Origin: Ptychodera flava
Lineage: Eukaryota; Hemichordata; Enteropneusta; Ptychoderidae
Assembly (NCBI RefSeq): GCF_041260155.1
Contig: NC_091946.1
Location: 18,615,353 to 18,679,352 of the forward strand
Direction of reading: 5' to 3'
Length of the DNA: 64,000 nucleotides
Position numbers and translations under genes: made by a program. Positions 10,310-23,700 of this stretch are shown piece after piece. The first letter of the stretch is position 1. Every line of letters begins with the position of its first letter. The notes below the pieces were generated by a model. That model saw nothing but the letters and a program-made list of their open reading frames with translations, was not told the DNA's origin and did no database searches.

Positions 10310-12553
10310 ATAATACTCTTTGTTCCTAGGCAGTGTGATCACAGCCAGTTTTTGACCGGCTGAATAACGCGGGCGCCGTTTTTCTTCAAATTTTGTCTTT
10401 TCTTTGAGCATAGACCCTTTTGAGAGTGGCTGCATGGGCTATTCTTCTTGTATTATTGGTACATGAAAACCTGGTCTATACCCAGGCCATACATGTGTCG
10501 TCATTCGGTGCACTCTCTTCACAGCGAGGCATTGTCTTCTAGTTGAAAATGTTATCTCAGGCCAGACAATGGCGTTACTAAACAACCCTAACAGCACTTT
10601 GATATTTCATTCTGACCCCCTTCGCCCACAGACACCCATTCAGACCCATCCGACTGGGCTGATTGTAAATTCGTGATAACATTTAAATTTATTAGAGTGG
10701 CTTGGGACAGGCGTTTGAACAAATAATTTAAGAGTCTAAAGAATCTGAACCGGTAGCCAAAGGCACTTGTATTTTAATCTGTCGAATTTCCGAAGAGAAC
10801 TACACTCACGTCCTTTCAACATATTCTCCATCTTAGCACATTAGGCGATACACCATGGACAATAATCAGAGTGTACATGTATACCATGGAACATATCAAA
10901 ATGACCACATTCCTAGTACACCGTTCATTCCTAATACACCGCTATCTGATCAACATTAAAACGCCTATATATCACATCCAGGGCACTTAATCCATTGAAG
11001 TATACGATACCATGCGTTCCGATGAAGATTACACGAAGGGTGTATCGTTTGCGTGTATTGTGTGCTGACTTCTAGCTACCGGCGACACAAGAAGACAGTT
11101 TCCGAAGTATTTATCTTTTGGAATTCACCATTGTCGACTGAATGTGGCTTTACCATTTGTAAAAGATGAACATATATGCACAGAATATGAGCTAATGTAG
11201 TTTACCTGAACGCACAGTGAATGTAAATAGTCGAATAAATAGTTAGCCCATATATTTCAATGCTGGACACTGGACACTCTTAGAAAATCGGAAACGGGAA
11301 TTCCTGCACAAATAACGATTCTTCGATCGCTACACTGAAGCTTGAAATGGCCATCTCTGCTCAGAGGGTGGACATTGAGCGTGTCATTATCTAACAAAAT
11401 CAAAATGTTTATGCGGAATAGAAGTAGGGGAGAGATATGTTTGTTTTGTAACATCACTCGGGATGGGATAAAACAAACAAAAGTTGTTAGCATGTGGCAG
11501 CGGCAGTTTAGGAAGACCACGCGCCCTAAAAGTAGTGTATTTGTGAGGTGTATGGTCTTATTAGGAAATCATGTGGGGTAAACAATGGAAAAATACCTTG
11601 ATAATCACGCCAGGTACAAGTACGACGTACGTAATTGTCAATTTACAATGGAAAAAAGTGTGTCAGCTATTGTGTCAAGAAGAGAGTGGGATAAACCAAT
11701 GCACATGACAATCAGCCTCACAACGAAGACCCTGATAAAAACAAAACCATTATGATTCGCATTCGGTTGAACGGAAACGAATTAATGGCAATTTGTGACG
11801 CCATACCCGGTTAAAGTGTAAGGTTTATGTCGCGTGCTGATTTCGAGAGAGGTCGCGACATCAAATGACAGATACAAAAATATTTCAGTGTTCACAACTT
11901 GCAAAACTTAGCAAACTTCCAACGAATTGGTAACAATAAACACCACCATTGTGTGTACACGTTCAAGGTTTCATAACATGATATGTATTACAGCACTCTC
12001 TACGTCGCGCGAGTTCGAATGATGTTTGCTTTCGCGCCATGGCAGAGGACAGGCTGGACTCTCAGAACGTCCCACTCGTGAACTGACGACAGTTTTAAAA
12101 AGGCCAGGTGATGAGTCCTCATTCAGAAAATTTACGAGCGTCCAGTAACCCGTTTCTGTGATGCCTCGGGGGACTGGAAAATAAGAAAATGTCACCAGGA
12201 CTTTTCGTGCACTTACCCCAACCGGACAGTGAACGTAGCTACCCTTATGCGACGTCGAAGCGGAACACAGTTGTGCAACGCTTTTTGGTGAACAGCGTAA
12301 GATGTGCGTTCCTAAAGTGGAGGAGCCCGAACCCTATATTTTCAACGCACGTCGGCGTGATTTCATACACAATACGTGATTGTATCTCGATGTGTATCAG
12401 AAGGAAAACATGTCGTCCGTATGTTTGTCAAAATATGAAAGTTTTGTCAGTCATATATAGTAGGGCAGAAGTTGTCTACAGTAATGTTATGTGCATAGCG
12501 AGATCGCAGAAAAAACCAGAACAAAATCGACTAAAACATTGACCCAAGGTCCA

Positions 12554-12556
<3 letters not shown>
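10310..12556. other. intergenic, nothing recognised
   Basis: Short open frames at 11257-11581 and 12189-12542 show no family motif or splice context that I can defend. Confidence 0.5.
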
Positions 12557-12624
<68 letters not shown>

Positions 12625-12629
12625 GAGCT
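12557..12629. repeat. (GA)n microsatellite
   Basis: About 73 bp of GA with a single interruption. Confidence 0.95.
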
Positions 12630-13203
12630 ATGTTACACGATTTCACATCTCTGCCAATCGTTAAGTATGCCAAGACCGATGCAAAAAGATAATACTAACA
12701 CACAAAGATACCTCAACACAAATCGATAGAAAATTGTCAGTTAGCGGAACAACATTATCTCATACAGTATACAACGGATGTTATGTAAAAATTTGCTAAC
12801 TGCCCGATAGCACACCGACTGGCACGACTGAGCTACAGGTTGATTAGCTGTAACCTGAGCACATGTTGATCCCGGAGACCTTGAAATCGTCCGACACAGC
12901 GATATGAACTGGCACACGGTATGCAATTACAGAAAGAATGTACGATCGTTACGCGCCAATCTCTTTATCGTGCTTTGGTTGAAAGAACGTGACTCGCAGG
13001 TTGAACTAAATCACGAAATATCGAAAATTATTTATCAAGACTAATAGCGACTGTAATAGGAAGATGTCAGCTTTGGTTCAATCCTCTGTCTTGTGTCTAC
13101 TTTCTCTATTGTGCTGAACATTTTCTATGTCTACGTCAGGATTTTGATGAAAACTCGGGCATCAGCATGACACTTTGGTCAACGTGTACAACATTGAATT
13201 TTA
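12630..13203. other. intergenic, nothing recognised
   Basis: No gene, RNA gene or transposon end recognised. Confidence 0.45.
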
Positions 13204-13389
13204 TAAGGGAGCCTACAGGGGGGTGGGCCGGGGGAATTTCGCGAACTCCTGTACCGTAAAATGTGACCCTCCCCCTTATCCTCCTGTCTAAAATGTGATT
13301 CTCCCCCTTGCCCGACATTCTAAAACTTGACCCTCCCCCCACCACTGCGGTATTCTCCCGGGAATAACTAAAACAGAATCAGCTAATTT

Positions 13390-13416
13390 ACATAACAATT
13401 GGTTCAATTGTTATGT
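13390..13416. repeat. perfect 12-bp-stem hairpin
   Basis: ACATAACAATTG, loop GTT, then the exact reverse complement, inside the third G/C-run element. Confidence 0.9.
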
Positions 13417-13714
13417 TTGGGACAAATTACAGAGGGGAGGGCTGGTGTTTTTGGAGGGACAGTCGCAATTTATCACGCAAGAATTTTTGAAGAGATATGG
13501 TATTTCATTCAGTTTAGGGAGGGTCACCATATTTTGTGCAACTATAAGAAGGCAAGATGTAGCTGATTTAGTGCTTCATCCAAAAATATCAAATCATAAT
13601 ACATGGAGTCTATCAGGCAAATTATTGACAATTTGCCCCCACAAAACATGCTATATCTGTATTTTATATATGTTTGATAATGTATTTAAATGTACTTTGC
13701 TTGAATAGGGAAGT

Positions 13715-14331
13715 AAAATGAACATTTGTGTACAAGAAATTGATTTCTGAATTTCATCTAAAAAGTTGGTTCACTATCCATGGTGTTTATGATGAAATTA
13801 TGAATAGTTTTTTTCCAATACAAAAATAGGTAAATCTTTGCATTTGTGTACTCTTGATTATTGATATTAATTTTCTTGATTAGACTAGAGTGGTTACAAG
13901 TCTATGGTTGTGCAAGAAATATGATTTCGGAATTTCACCAAAATGTCCATACACTATGCATTGGGGTCTGTGATGAAACTATGAATAATTTATTTTCAGT
14001 ACAAAATTAGATAAATCTGTGCATTTATGTATGCTTGATTATTCACATTATTGTTCTTGATAAGACTAGAGTGGTTGCAAGTCCATGGTTGTGCAAGAAA
14101 TTTGATTTTGAAATTTCACCAAAATGTCGATTCACTATGCATTGGGGTCTATGATGAAACAATGAGTAATTTTTTTTCAGTACAAAATTAGATAAATCTG
14201 TGCATTTATGTATGCTTGATTATTCACATTATTGTTCTTGATTAGACTAGAGTGGTTACAAGTCTATGGTTGTGTAAGAAATTTGATTTTGGAATTTCAC
14301 CAAATGTCAATTCACTATGCATGGCGGTTTA
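13715..14331 (+). repeat. 181-bp tandem repeat, about 3.4 copies
   Basis: The TAGACTAGAGTGGTT landmark recurs at 13881, 14062 and 14243, exactly 181 bp apart each time. Flanking text (GTGCAAGAAATTTGATT, TCACTATGCATTGGGGT) repeats with it. The first copy is the most diverged, and the last is cut at about 14331. Confidence 0.9.
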
Positions 14332-14588
14332 TAAGTGTGTGCGTATTTTGTTGGTGATTTCTTATTCAGGAAATATCACACGGACAATCAAAGTTTTGGC
14401 CGTAATATTAGCTTCTGTCTAAACTGACCCTCCCCCCAAGATAGGTTTATAAAAAGTGACCCTCCCCCTTGAACTGTTTTCTAAAAAGTGACCCTCCCCC
14501 CAATTCCCCCGGCCCACCCCAACCTGTAATTACTGAAAGCTCCCTAATACATTTAACAGGAAAAGCACACCCAGCAATGGGTGAAAGC

Positions 14589-14591
<3 letters not shown>

Positions 14592-14648
<57 letters not shown>

Positions 14649-14653
14649 TCTCT

Positions 14654-14744
<91 letters not shown>
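14592..14744. repeat. (CT)n microsatellite
   Basis: About 150 bp of CT with a few interruptions. The Leu/Ser-repeat and Arg/Glu-repeat frames here are artefacts. Confidence 0.95.
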
Positions 14745-14746
<2 letters not shown>

Positions 14747-16270
14747 AGACAAACAAAGACAGAGCTGGCAACCTGAAATCAAATGGAATATTTATGACAA
14801 ACACAGGATTTGAAATGCAACTGACGCTTTCTAAGTTTGATATAATGGCTTTTGATGAACATTTCTGTGAAAGACGTTGCCTTCAAATACACGTGATGAG
14901 CAAAATCTAAAACGTTTCGTTTCCATACTATAATACCTTAGGATAGAGTGAGAAATGTTGGAGATTCTCTATCGTTCTCGGACATGAACTTCGACTTCTT
15001 AGCATTTAAAATACCATTCTCAACAGCCAAACTGTTCCTCCACTCTACAAGTGTTGAAGACTTTAGCAGAAACACACACGGTATTGTATGCATGCATTAC
15101 AATATCTGACAATAAAACACACAAACTAAACGGTGTCCTGTCGATTACTTGCGTTGTAAAGTCTACATTTAAAAGGGTGCTAATGTGCCTAACCACAATT
15201 ACAAGTATAAGTGTCAGTTGGAAATCCTTGATGCCTGTGAAAGTTGAGTGAAAGCCCATCAACGCATTTTTTTAAAAAGACGGACTGTTTACAGAATAAG
15301 TTACAACACTCAAACTATCGTTGTTTGTAGCACTTGACTTGCAAAAGCGCTCGAGTTTGGTCACAGTAATGGTCTGCAGATCACGCAAAGTATCGTACAG
15401 GGAAGAATTGTGTACTCCAAGCACAGTAACTGAAGACTAATCAATATTTCAAGTATCTACCCAAAGGCCAAGGAAAGGCAAAACGATACTTTCACATATG
15501 GCAGACAGACAGACACTGATAGACAGACAGATAGACAGATAGACAGGCAATAAAATAGACATGTGGCGACAGAGGATGGCTGTACATGTATGTACGGAAG
15601 TGATTGTAATATACGTAGGCATAGACCAGACCATTGTTGTTTACAACACACCATGTACGACCTGACATTATAACAAGCACCATTTACAATCCAATGATCG
15701 ATGAAAAGTGTTTACTTTATCCCGGCCAGCAGAATGTCAAGGCTATTTGATAGCATGGGCCAGACAGCCGCACAATTACCCCAAAAAACTAATGGAAGAC
15801 AATTAGGTTGACTCGACAGAGACACATGATTCCATTGAAGGGGAATTCCAATTTCATTCTATTTACAATCAGAGTTTGTCGTCTTAGTGTGCTATGTCAA
15901 GATCAACTTGTCCACTGTAAACTAAATTTGAGTCTTTTTGACGTGTCTTTGTATACATTTTTTTCATCCCCTACATCGTTTTTGCTCCCTAGTGTTGTGA
16001 CGTCATCTTTGGAAATCGAGGTAACCCGCCTCTTTTATCTAGATGTGGACCAGAGACTACGTAAAAAAAATTGATGGGCCACTGACTGAGTCAAGGGTCT
16101 AAAAGTAGGGCAGTCTGGGGTTAACTTGATATGTTGATGCGTTTCAGCTGTTAAGAGCATTTCAATTGTGTTCAACTATAACAAACATCTCAGTGAGACG
16201 AAAACTTTTGGGGAGTAAGTGGCATTCAAACTTACTGTCGTTATCTGAGGTCACTACAAAGGTGTAAACC

Positions 16271-16272
<2 letters not shown>
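14745..16272. other. intergenic, minor (AGAC)n repeat
   Basis: No gene recognised. A short AGACAGACAGAT-type repeat lies at 15504-15546. Confidence 0.5.
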
Positions 16273-16353
<81 letters not shown>

Positions 16354-16354
16354 A

Positions 16355-16390
<36 letters not shown>

Positions 16391-16393
16391 ATA

Positions 16394-16478
<85 letters not shown>

Positions 16479-16480
16479 TA
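16273..16480. repeat. compound (CT)n-(AT)n-(GT)n-(CT)n microsatellite
   Basis: Two long CT runs flank a short AT and GT block (16355-16390). Confidence 0.95.
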
Positions 16481-19400
16481 TTTTTTTTTTAAAGCCGACT
16501 CTATATTTTAAGAACCCTGCACCATAGTTACTTGCAAAGTCGAGCTAACCGGGAACCCATAAACTATATAAAGGGAAACTAACGTGTGTATAGCGCATGC
16601 GTTAATACTTGTTAAAGGTGGACAATAAAAAGATCACAGACTAATACTAGTATAACAGTCGACTGCATCGCTATTGCGTGTCTCAGTGTTGCTACTTCTC
16701 TTGTCCTTTTTTTGCGTTCCACGGTGTTTATTTGTCAAGTCGTGAAACCACAGCTTTTAACTATCATCGCTGATTAAAGCTATTCAGGTGAGTTAAACGT
16801 GACTTTGAAATTTCCACGCCCTGCTGTTGACACGTCTCTTACTGAAATTAGAGACCCGCTGTAAATTTTACGAAAAATTGTTGACATTATTGACTATCAA
16901 GAGCAGAACATCTCAATTTCCACAAAATTGCATTGCATTTAACCAACTTTCGTTCGCCAAACAGCCATTTTCACCTTTAAAAATGCATACTTGACGACAA
17001 CATAATCGTTACAAGAGCATCTTAATTCTGTTTTTTCGCCTATCTCAATAATTTGAAAGCCAAGCATAGGAAGACGCTGTTAAGATTTATGTAGGTCAGT
17101 AGTAGGCGTTGTTGCTCGATCAAAGTCTGAGAGGCAAGAGGTTTTAATTGACCATAAGAGGTTCAAAATCTGTGCCTGTTCGTTACCTAGACACACATTT
17201 TGACATTCGATTTACTTTGCCCTAGAAAAAAGGACTGACGTGTCATTACGTGACTTCGTCCTCTCCACCACGTCATGATAATTATCATGGTCGGGAATCT
17301 AGGATCAGTCAGCGATTTTTTGCGAGCTATTTTCTTACAAGATTGTTTATACTTGTCAATAACCCCATTAAGTCGAAACGAAATGTTCATCATGAGTCAG
17401 GCACGCAATGCCATTACTGAGCTCGGTAATATTTAGAAATGGACTGAGTAGACGAAAATACCTGAAATTGTACCCTATCTCTCTCTGTATGGTCTTGAAA
17501 GGGATACAACATGTTTGTCTCAGCGCCCTCATTACAGATTATGAGGTCACGTTTCAAGTTTCCAACCACCAGTGAAATCGGAACCAGAACAAGTCAAAAG
17601 AAATCAAGTCCCTTCAAACGGGTCCATAGAAATGTGGCGTTTTATGACTGGTTCAATAATCGTTGTTTTCGGCATGTTGTTAGGTTTCATAACTCGAATG
17701 CACACCTTACAAGTGCAGTAATCGACTGTTTGACATTGAAAACCCGCAAACGCAAACCTATGCGGTCGAAAGGCACTTGAGGGGTAATTACGCGTGTTTT
17801 TGTATTCAGCCTGTCAAAATACATTACCACTAGTCTTCAATCACCTGACTCTGTCAAAGTGTCCAAAACAACCTAACCCTCTGAGCGCCAAAGTCAATTT
17901 TGGTCACTTTTATAAAATATACCCTAGTCAATTTTTTTTCTAGTTTTTGCCAAAATTTTGATTAAAAACTGTAGCCAAAGAAATGTGATGTTCATTAGGT
18001 CCAAAGTTATCAAAAAAAATTCACTAAAGTTCATAAAAATTAGCAAAATGTTGCATTTAAATTTTGGTGGGAAAATCACAGCACTCATGGGGTTAATTTC
18101 GTGCAAGAGGGGATAAGAAGACTTTCTTAGGTACTGAATTTGTAGATATGAATGGTCACATGATTTCGCACTACCTAACAGAAATGATCATACCAACAAA
18201 GTTTACCAAAACAGCCGTCCTATTGCCAAGATTCACCAACATACCAACCAGCATGATCGCCATTTAAGATCAATTCATCGATTGATTAATGACGCGAAAA
18301 TGCCTTTACATATGTGTGTACCCTCCGTTTGCTGAAAAAAGACGTATAGAGAACGGGACAGACACGACCGATGTCAACAGCTCGACTCAAAGTGCCTCGG
18401 TAAAATGCGTTAGGTTGTCGTAAGAGCGATAATTGTTGCATCACAGATAATCGGTGACTTCACAAACATTGCAACAGCCGTCATCGGCGTTAACCACCAG
18501 ACAAGTTGGTTATACTATTACTTTACGACAAATCGCCACTGTATGCATACATGGATATCATTCGCCACCACCATCATCATCATCAGCAGCAGCAGCAGCC
18601 TACAAAATTTTATTAAAACAAAGCCAGCGCATCGACTCTGTCGCAACTAACGGCCATTATTGCTACCATTGTCACTATCGGATACAGCAACCGCCACAAA
18701 TCACAACGCCGCATAACTACAGATTGTTAATTGTCTGATATACTACATTCTGAACTGTTCAGGACTTATTGTACTTAAGAAATTAGCTTTGTTAGCTTTG
18801 GAGACTAGGGCGGCGTGTTAGTCCCTTAGTGCCCTGCTTTTTTTTTAAACCCACGTGAATTCGGACCTTTTACGATGACTTGTGAATGGGACAGATTCAA
18901 TCCCCCGATGCCATTGCCAATGATCGATTTTTGGACCGTACCTCCTCGTACCTTGGTGGGAAGACTGATTATTTTGGTAACAATGCATCGCTTTCCGCCC
19001 AATTAATGCCTTGATTAATAGTACTATATCAATCATTGAAATCAGATCAATCATTCTGTACCAAGACTTGCCTGGCGTTCACACAAAATATCTCAAACGT
19101 CTGAACAGAAGCGATCACAATCAGAAGCGTTTTGACGACCAGGTGCATGTATAGATGTATATAATCCGTATTTTACAATGTCTCATAAAACGGAGCGACG
19201 TTGACTTGGATACTAGGCACCAGCCCTGATAACGGTCCTATTAACACGGCAACTTTAAAGGGCTATATTAACGAGGCCGAACACCAATATTGTGCGTAAA
19301 ATTTCGTACGCTTGAAATTTTAGAAAAGGTGGAGAATGCTATATGGAAAAAATTGCGTTTTTAACGCAAATCCTATGCCGTCAGACCGGCATGTGCTTAC

Positions 19401-20640
19401 CTGTTACACGTATTTGAACAAGGGCTGTAGATTGATTTAGAGCGCACGACATTTTAATAACCGACCAACATTGAGCTCCCGTTCTAACTTCTTAGGCAAA
19501 GAAAGAGTCAAGGAGATTACATGGGTCGCCAATTTGACATTGTTATCGGTCCAAGTGACACCTTCTATAAGTCACAAGATAAAAACAGAGGTATTTTTAG
19601 TAGTTTGACAGGAATAAGCTTGAGTGGCTATCGCTAATGCACTCTTCATGTGTCGTTAGAACCGCCATCTTTAATAGCAACATGATGCATCAAGTTTGTA
19701 AAGCAAATAATGTTTGTATAGGAAGTGTTAAAGGGATGACTGTAATGATTTGTGTAGGCACAAAATATTATATTTCAAAAAAATTCTTTGTATATTTTGG
19801 TCAGTATAGAAAAGGCGAAATTCCTAAGTGTAGACAGCCAAGTTCCGAAATTTGTTAAAGTTAACTTGTCGTCTACGTAGCAAATACAGACGGCAAGTAA
19901 AAGTGAAATTTCTGAACGCAACTTTCTAATTTGAATAGATATGGTCAGTGTATTCATTCCTTGTGTTTCATTCACAACAGTGGTAAACACTTTATTTCGG
20001 CATGCTTTGTCATCGGATATGCCTGCACCATTGCCTTCGGTTACCCACAGTACGTCCCAGAAAAAAGTACATTCTGTGTTTTTCTCTCGTGACGTCACAC
20101 AAGCTGATCATGGACTTCGTTGTCTGAAATCAGACATTTATTTTAACGTTGCGCGAATAGCGGAGACAACAGCATTACAGGTGTGCTATGAAAAAATATT
20201 TTGTTGCACCAAGTGGAGTTTTTGTTTAACACTCGTCGCGAAGTTCGAAATAGGCACAAATTCGTTTAAGGAGATAATAAGAGTTACCGTGTCAGAGAAA
20301 GAAAGACTTTATCTTTTTAATGGCGCTGCTCGACTACCCAACATGAAGTGCTCAAAAAATAAATTATCGTCCTACCTCATCATATTCATTTTTGGATGCA
20401 TTTAGTGTATTGACGAGTGACACTTTGCATTATCAGTAACGTTACAATTGCTCAGCTGTCGCGTTGCAGGTTTCCTCAAAAAACGGGCGTGAAAACTTCT
20501 AGCTAGTCAGTCAATGCTAATGAGGCACACTGGCCAACAGCCAGACAACATGCACTTTCTACTTGCCTCTTCTGAGATTAAACCAGCGAGACGATCAGCT
20601 GAATAGGCTTTCACAAAGCAAGCGAAAGTGGGTCATGGTA
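16481..20640. other. intergenic upstream of SULT-A, one MITE
   Basis: Apart from the MITE at 17877-18092 I see no gene. The open frame at 19941-20405 (154 codons) has no recognisable motif and weak context, so I leave it unassigned. Confidence 0.45.
17877..18092. mobile_element. TTAA MITE, family 2 copy 1
   Basis: It begins CCCTCTGAGCGCCAAAGTCAATTT and ends GCACTCATGGGG-TTAA, 216 bp. The left TTAA has decayed to CTAA. Copies 2 (33503-33713) and 3 (53262-53476) share the whole body, including CCAAAATTTTGAT-AAAAACTG and the inverted ends CCCTTTGAGYGC. No ORF. Confidence 0.75.
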
Positions 20641-20661
20641 CGGCACTCTATTCTTTGGCCA

Positions 20662-20667
20662 TATAAG
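20662..20667 (+). promoter_or_regulatory. candidate TATA box of SULT-A
   Basis: TATAAG within GGCCATATAAGAGAG, 116 bp before the SULT-A start codon. The minus-strand paralogues have clearer TATA boxes at comparable distances, which is the main support. Confidence 0.4.
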
Positions 20668-20777
20668 AGAGTGTTTTACAGGTAGCCTGCCCATTATATC
20701 GACTTACAACGCCGCTGCACTGACCTCTGAGCGCAGGCTACCCTGTTAATTTTTTAAACGACTTTCAGCTGACAAAG

Positions 20778-23700
20778 ATGGACAAACTGGACGAAGAAAC
20801 AATGGCTAGGGTGATGAAGAAGTGCTATTTCATGAGGCCTGACCTGGTGATGCCCGGAATCATGGAGAAGAACAACGTCCTGACGAACGTGAAGACTATG
20901 AAAGTTCGCGACGATGACGTGTATCTAGTCACGTATCCAAAGGCAGGTAAGTTAAGGGTTCTCTGTCAAAGTTACCGCAGAGGGTCATTGTGCACTTTGT
21001 AACACTGCATTCCTTCAGAATCTGGAAATGCGGGAAGTGGTTTCAGAGTGAGTCCTGAAAAATTTTACAGGTAGTATGTGTCTGATGTGACAAAGGTTCA
21101 TCAATCTCAAGCACCCTTCAAAACTTTCATGAGACATGCGTTTACTATACTTAAAACAATTTAATTAAAATTTACGGTCGCCACTTCTGAACAAATGACC
21201 AGCTCCCTGTCGTTAGGGTACTATCAGTAAGTTTATTCATTATTGTGACCGGCAAGTTTTTTCACTTGCACTGCCAAAACGATTTATAAGACACCACTTC
21301 TGATAACTTGAATAAACACAGCAGATGAAAAGCGCATTTCGCACTGACATTTTGAAAAGTCAGGCATGCCAGAGCCGCAGGGAATTTAGCTTAGGAAAGC
21401 CTTCTGTAGTTACGGTGAGGGTGGGGTTGGAAAGGCAGGGGGGAATGAAAGCGAGGGTCACATTTAAAAAAAACTCCAGGCGGAGAGTAAAGTTTTAGAA
21501 AACTGCCTTGGGGTCACAGTTTAAAGAAGCTAGTTTAATGGTTATAAACCTGTGAAAAATTACCGAGAAAATACAATTGAAAATAAAATTATATTCTTCA
21601 ATCCAGACTAAATGATTTACAAAATCCTGTAACACCCATGACTGACTAACTATATTATTTTTGTGATAATAATTTCTTTGATAAGTTTGACTGTTTGCGA
21701 AAGGCGAAGAATAGAAATCGATCATGCCAAAATGCTCATTCTAGTGTCAATAGCTGGTGTTGTGTACAGGCCTTTATGTTCTTCCATTGTACCGGTAACC
21801 ATAGTGTATGACTAGACGCAGATCATATGTCTGCCCCTCGCACCTAGCTGCCCGTCAAAATGGTTGCACTGAATTCACTTATTGTCAAATCCATTCCTTG
21901 CCTTAGGCTTGTGAGCACCTTTGACCTATGAAGGCAACTTTGACCTCAGCAGTCAAATTTGACCTTATAAGAATCACGCATACGGAGCCCGTGTAATGCT
22001 GGGTCACAGGGACTTACACGCAGAAATCGAAGCATAACTTTAGTTCTAGAATCTTGTGGCAGAGCATACAAAAAAACAAACAAACTTCTGTAATATAACA
22101 AATCGGTGCCTCTTTTCAATTTGATTGAATTCAGCAACAGATGACCGGCAGACGAGCCTTATCTTTATGGTCATCGCGCATGTACATAATTCCATGTTCT
22201 TTAGACATTACAAAATTAACGAGACATCAACGTATAAACAGGAACAGCAAGATCTCTTTAAATCCAAAACAACACTTTCGCTTAAAATATTAGTCATTCA
22301 AATTCTGCCTAATTTTGTCACCCAAAGCCACCAAACACTACTTAATCTCAGGTTTCTACCAATAAAATCTCCTACGCATAATCTGCATTGGGCAAATCAG
22401 TTTGGTTTGGTTACTATACAAACAAATTCGTCTTCAGACGCAAGCCGCACACTTGATACACGGAAAAACACAAGTGAGTCGAGTTGTCCTAAAAGACAGC
22501 ATTTGTACTTCTGGTGGACTTTGTTAAAAAATATCATCTGCCCAATCAAAATGGATCTTTTCAATTCTGTGAGAAATAAATTTAAATTGAATTACGTGTA
22601 TCCAGTGATACACAAACGCACAAGTGCAAGTATACCCCTTAAAACTCCCCAAGAGCAGTCATAAAAGTGTCAACAGTTTGGAAATGTGTCCAGCCAGACG
22701 ACAAGATAGTAAGTGTGGAAATCGTTCATTCGTCGCGTCGTGCCTCCCATGGCGGGTCTCCCGTGTATCGCCCTAGTATCTGTATTTAGTCAGAATGGTG
22801 CAGATTTCTTATGCAGTGTGATACCACTCAAATATTTTTGAAGTAACTAAATTACACGATCTGTTTTCCTTCTCGTCACAGTAAATTTCGGTCCGCTGCC
22901 GAAGTATAATGGTCTGACCCCAGAGTCATCGTAGCGCTGGCGCCCTTTTAAACCTCAGATGTGATTGCTGTCAGTTGTTTTCTTGTTGTGGTCAGCCCAA
23001 GAGAGTCAAACACTTTTCAGCTTTAAGTTATTTCGAACTCTACTGCTTGTTTTCTTTGTCTGTCACCAGTTTTGACGAAAGTGCTGATTGAAATTGAGCT
23101 TTAAAATTTGCGATCCACAAAAGGAAGTAAGAGCTGTTAAACATTAAAATGTTATTACAGACGTTTCGAAAGGGTTATTTCAGGGCATAAAACAGAATCT
23201 TGTACAAATACAATTGCTTGAACGTCGTCCGAGTTGGTAAAGCTCGGCTATATACGCACGTGCTCGGGAGGGTATAACTGACTTGGCCGAACGTCGATCA
23301 TAATCCGCGAACCATTTGACTTCTACCTTTCAAGATGTTTCGCATAATTAGCCTTTATGCTGTTTTAAACTTCGGCCATTGAAATAAAATTCTTTGTTTG
23401 CTGTCCTCGGATTTTTTGAAAAACCTACCAACCAGCAAGGGTAAAAACAAACACAGACAAAAGCACAAAGTGCATTAATATAAGTTCATTTTTTTTGGTT
23501 TCTTTTGAAAAAATAATATTTTTATTTGCAATAGTGTTAACATTGTGTTTGGTTTTTTTTCAAATTTTCTCTGAAACCTACCGGTACGCGGACGGCAAAC
23601 AAACAATTTTACTTAAAGCGCCTTAGACATTAAACCACATTGATGAAAAGGCAAGCCCGAGGCAATAAAACTGACCAGTACTTATATGCGAGTTGATAAC

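Larger units (their letters stand above)
13204..14549. mobile_element. third G/C-run inverted-terminus element
   Basis: The left end reads AAGGGAGCCTACAGGGGGG, then GTGGGCCGGGGGAATT. The right end, reverse complemented, reads TTAGGGAGCTTTCAG, then GGTTGGGGTGGGCCGGGGGAATT. Inside both ends are arrays of GTGACCCTCCCCC with T/A-rich spacers (13259-13340 and 14424-14505). Here the G-rich strand is -, the reverse of the pair at 1268-3680. The middle holds a 27-bp hairpin and a 181-bp tandem repeat. There is no transposase ORF. The common plan (inverted ends starting with a TARGGGA-like motif, single-strand G-run arrays, tandem core) groups it with the first two elements. Confidence 0.6.

Noticed and set aside
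12760-12900. tRNA-like sequence on the minus strand (TAGCTCAGTCG)
   Set aside because: An A-box-like motif is present, but no B box at the right distance.
14447-14910. Leu/Ser and Arg/Glu repeat frames
   Set aside because: (CT)n microsatellite.
19941-20405. 154-codon open frame upstream of SULT-A
   Set aside because: No domain recognised; a chance open frame in DNA of moderate GC is likely.
22125-22664. 179-codon open frame in SULT-A intron 1
   Set aside because: No recognisable motif, no splice support, and its composition looks random.
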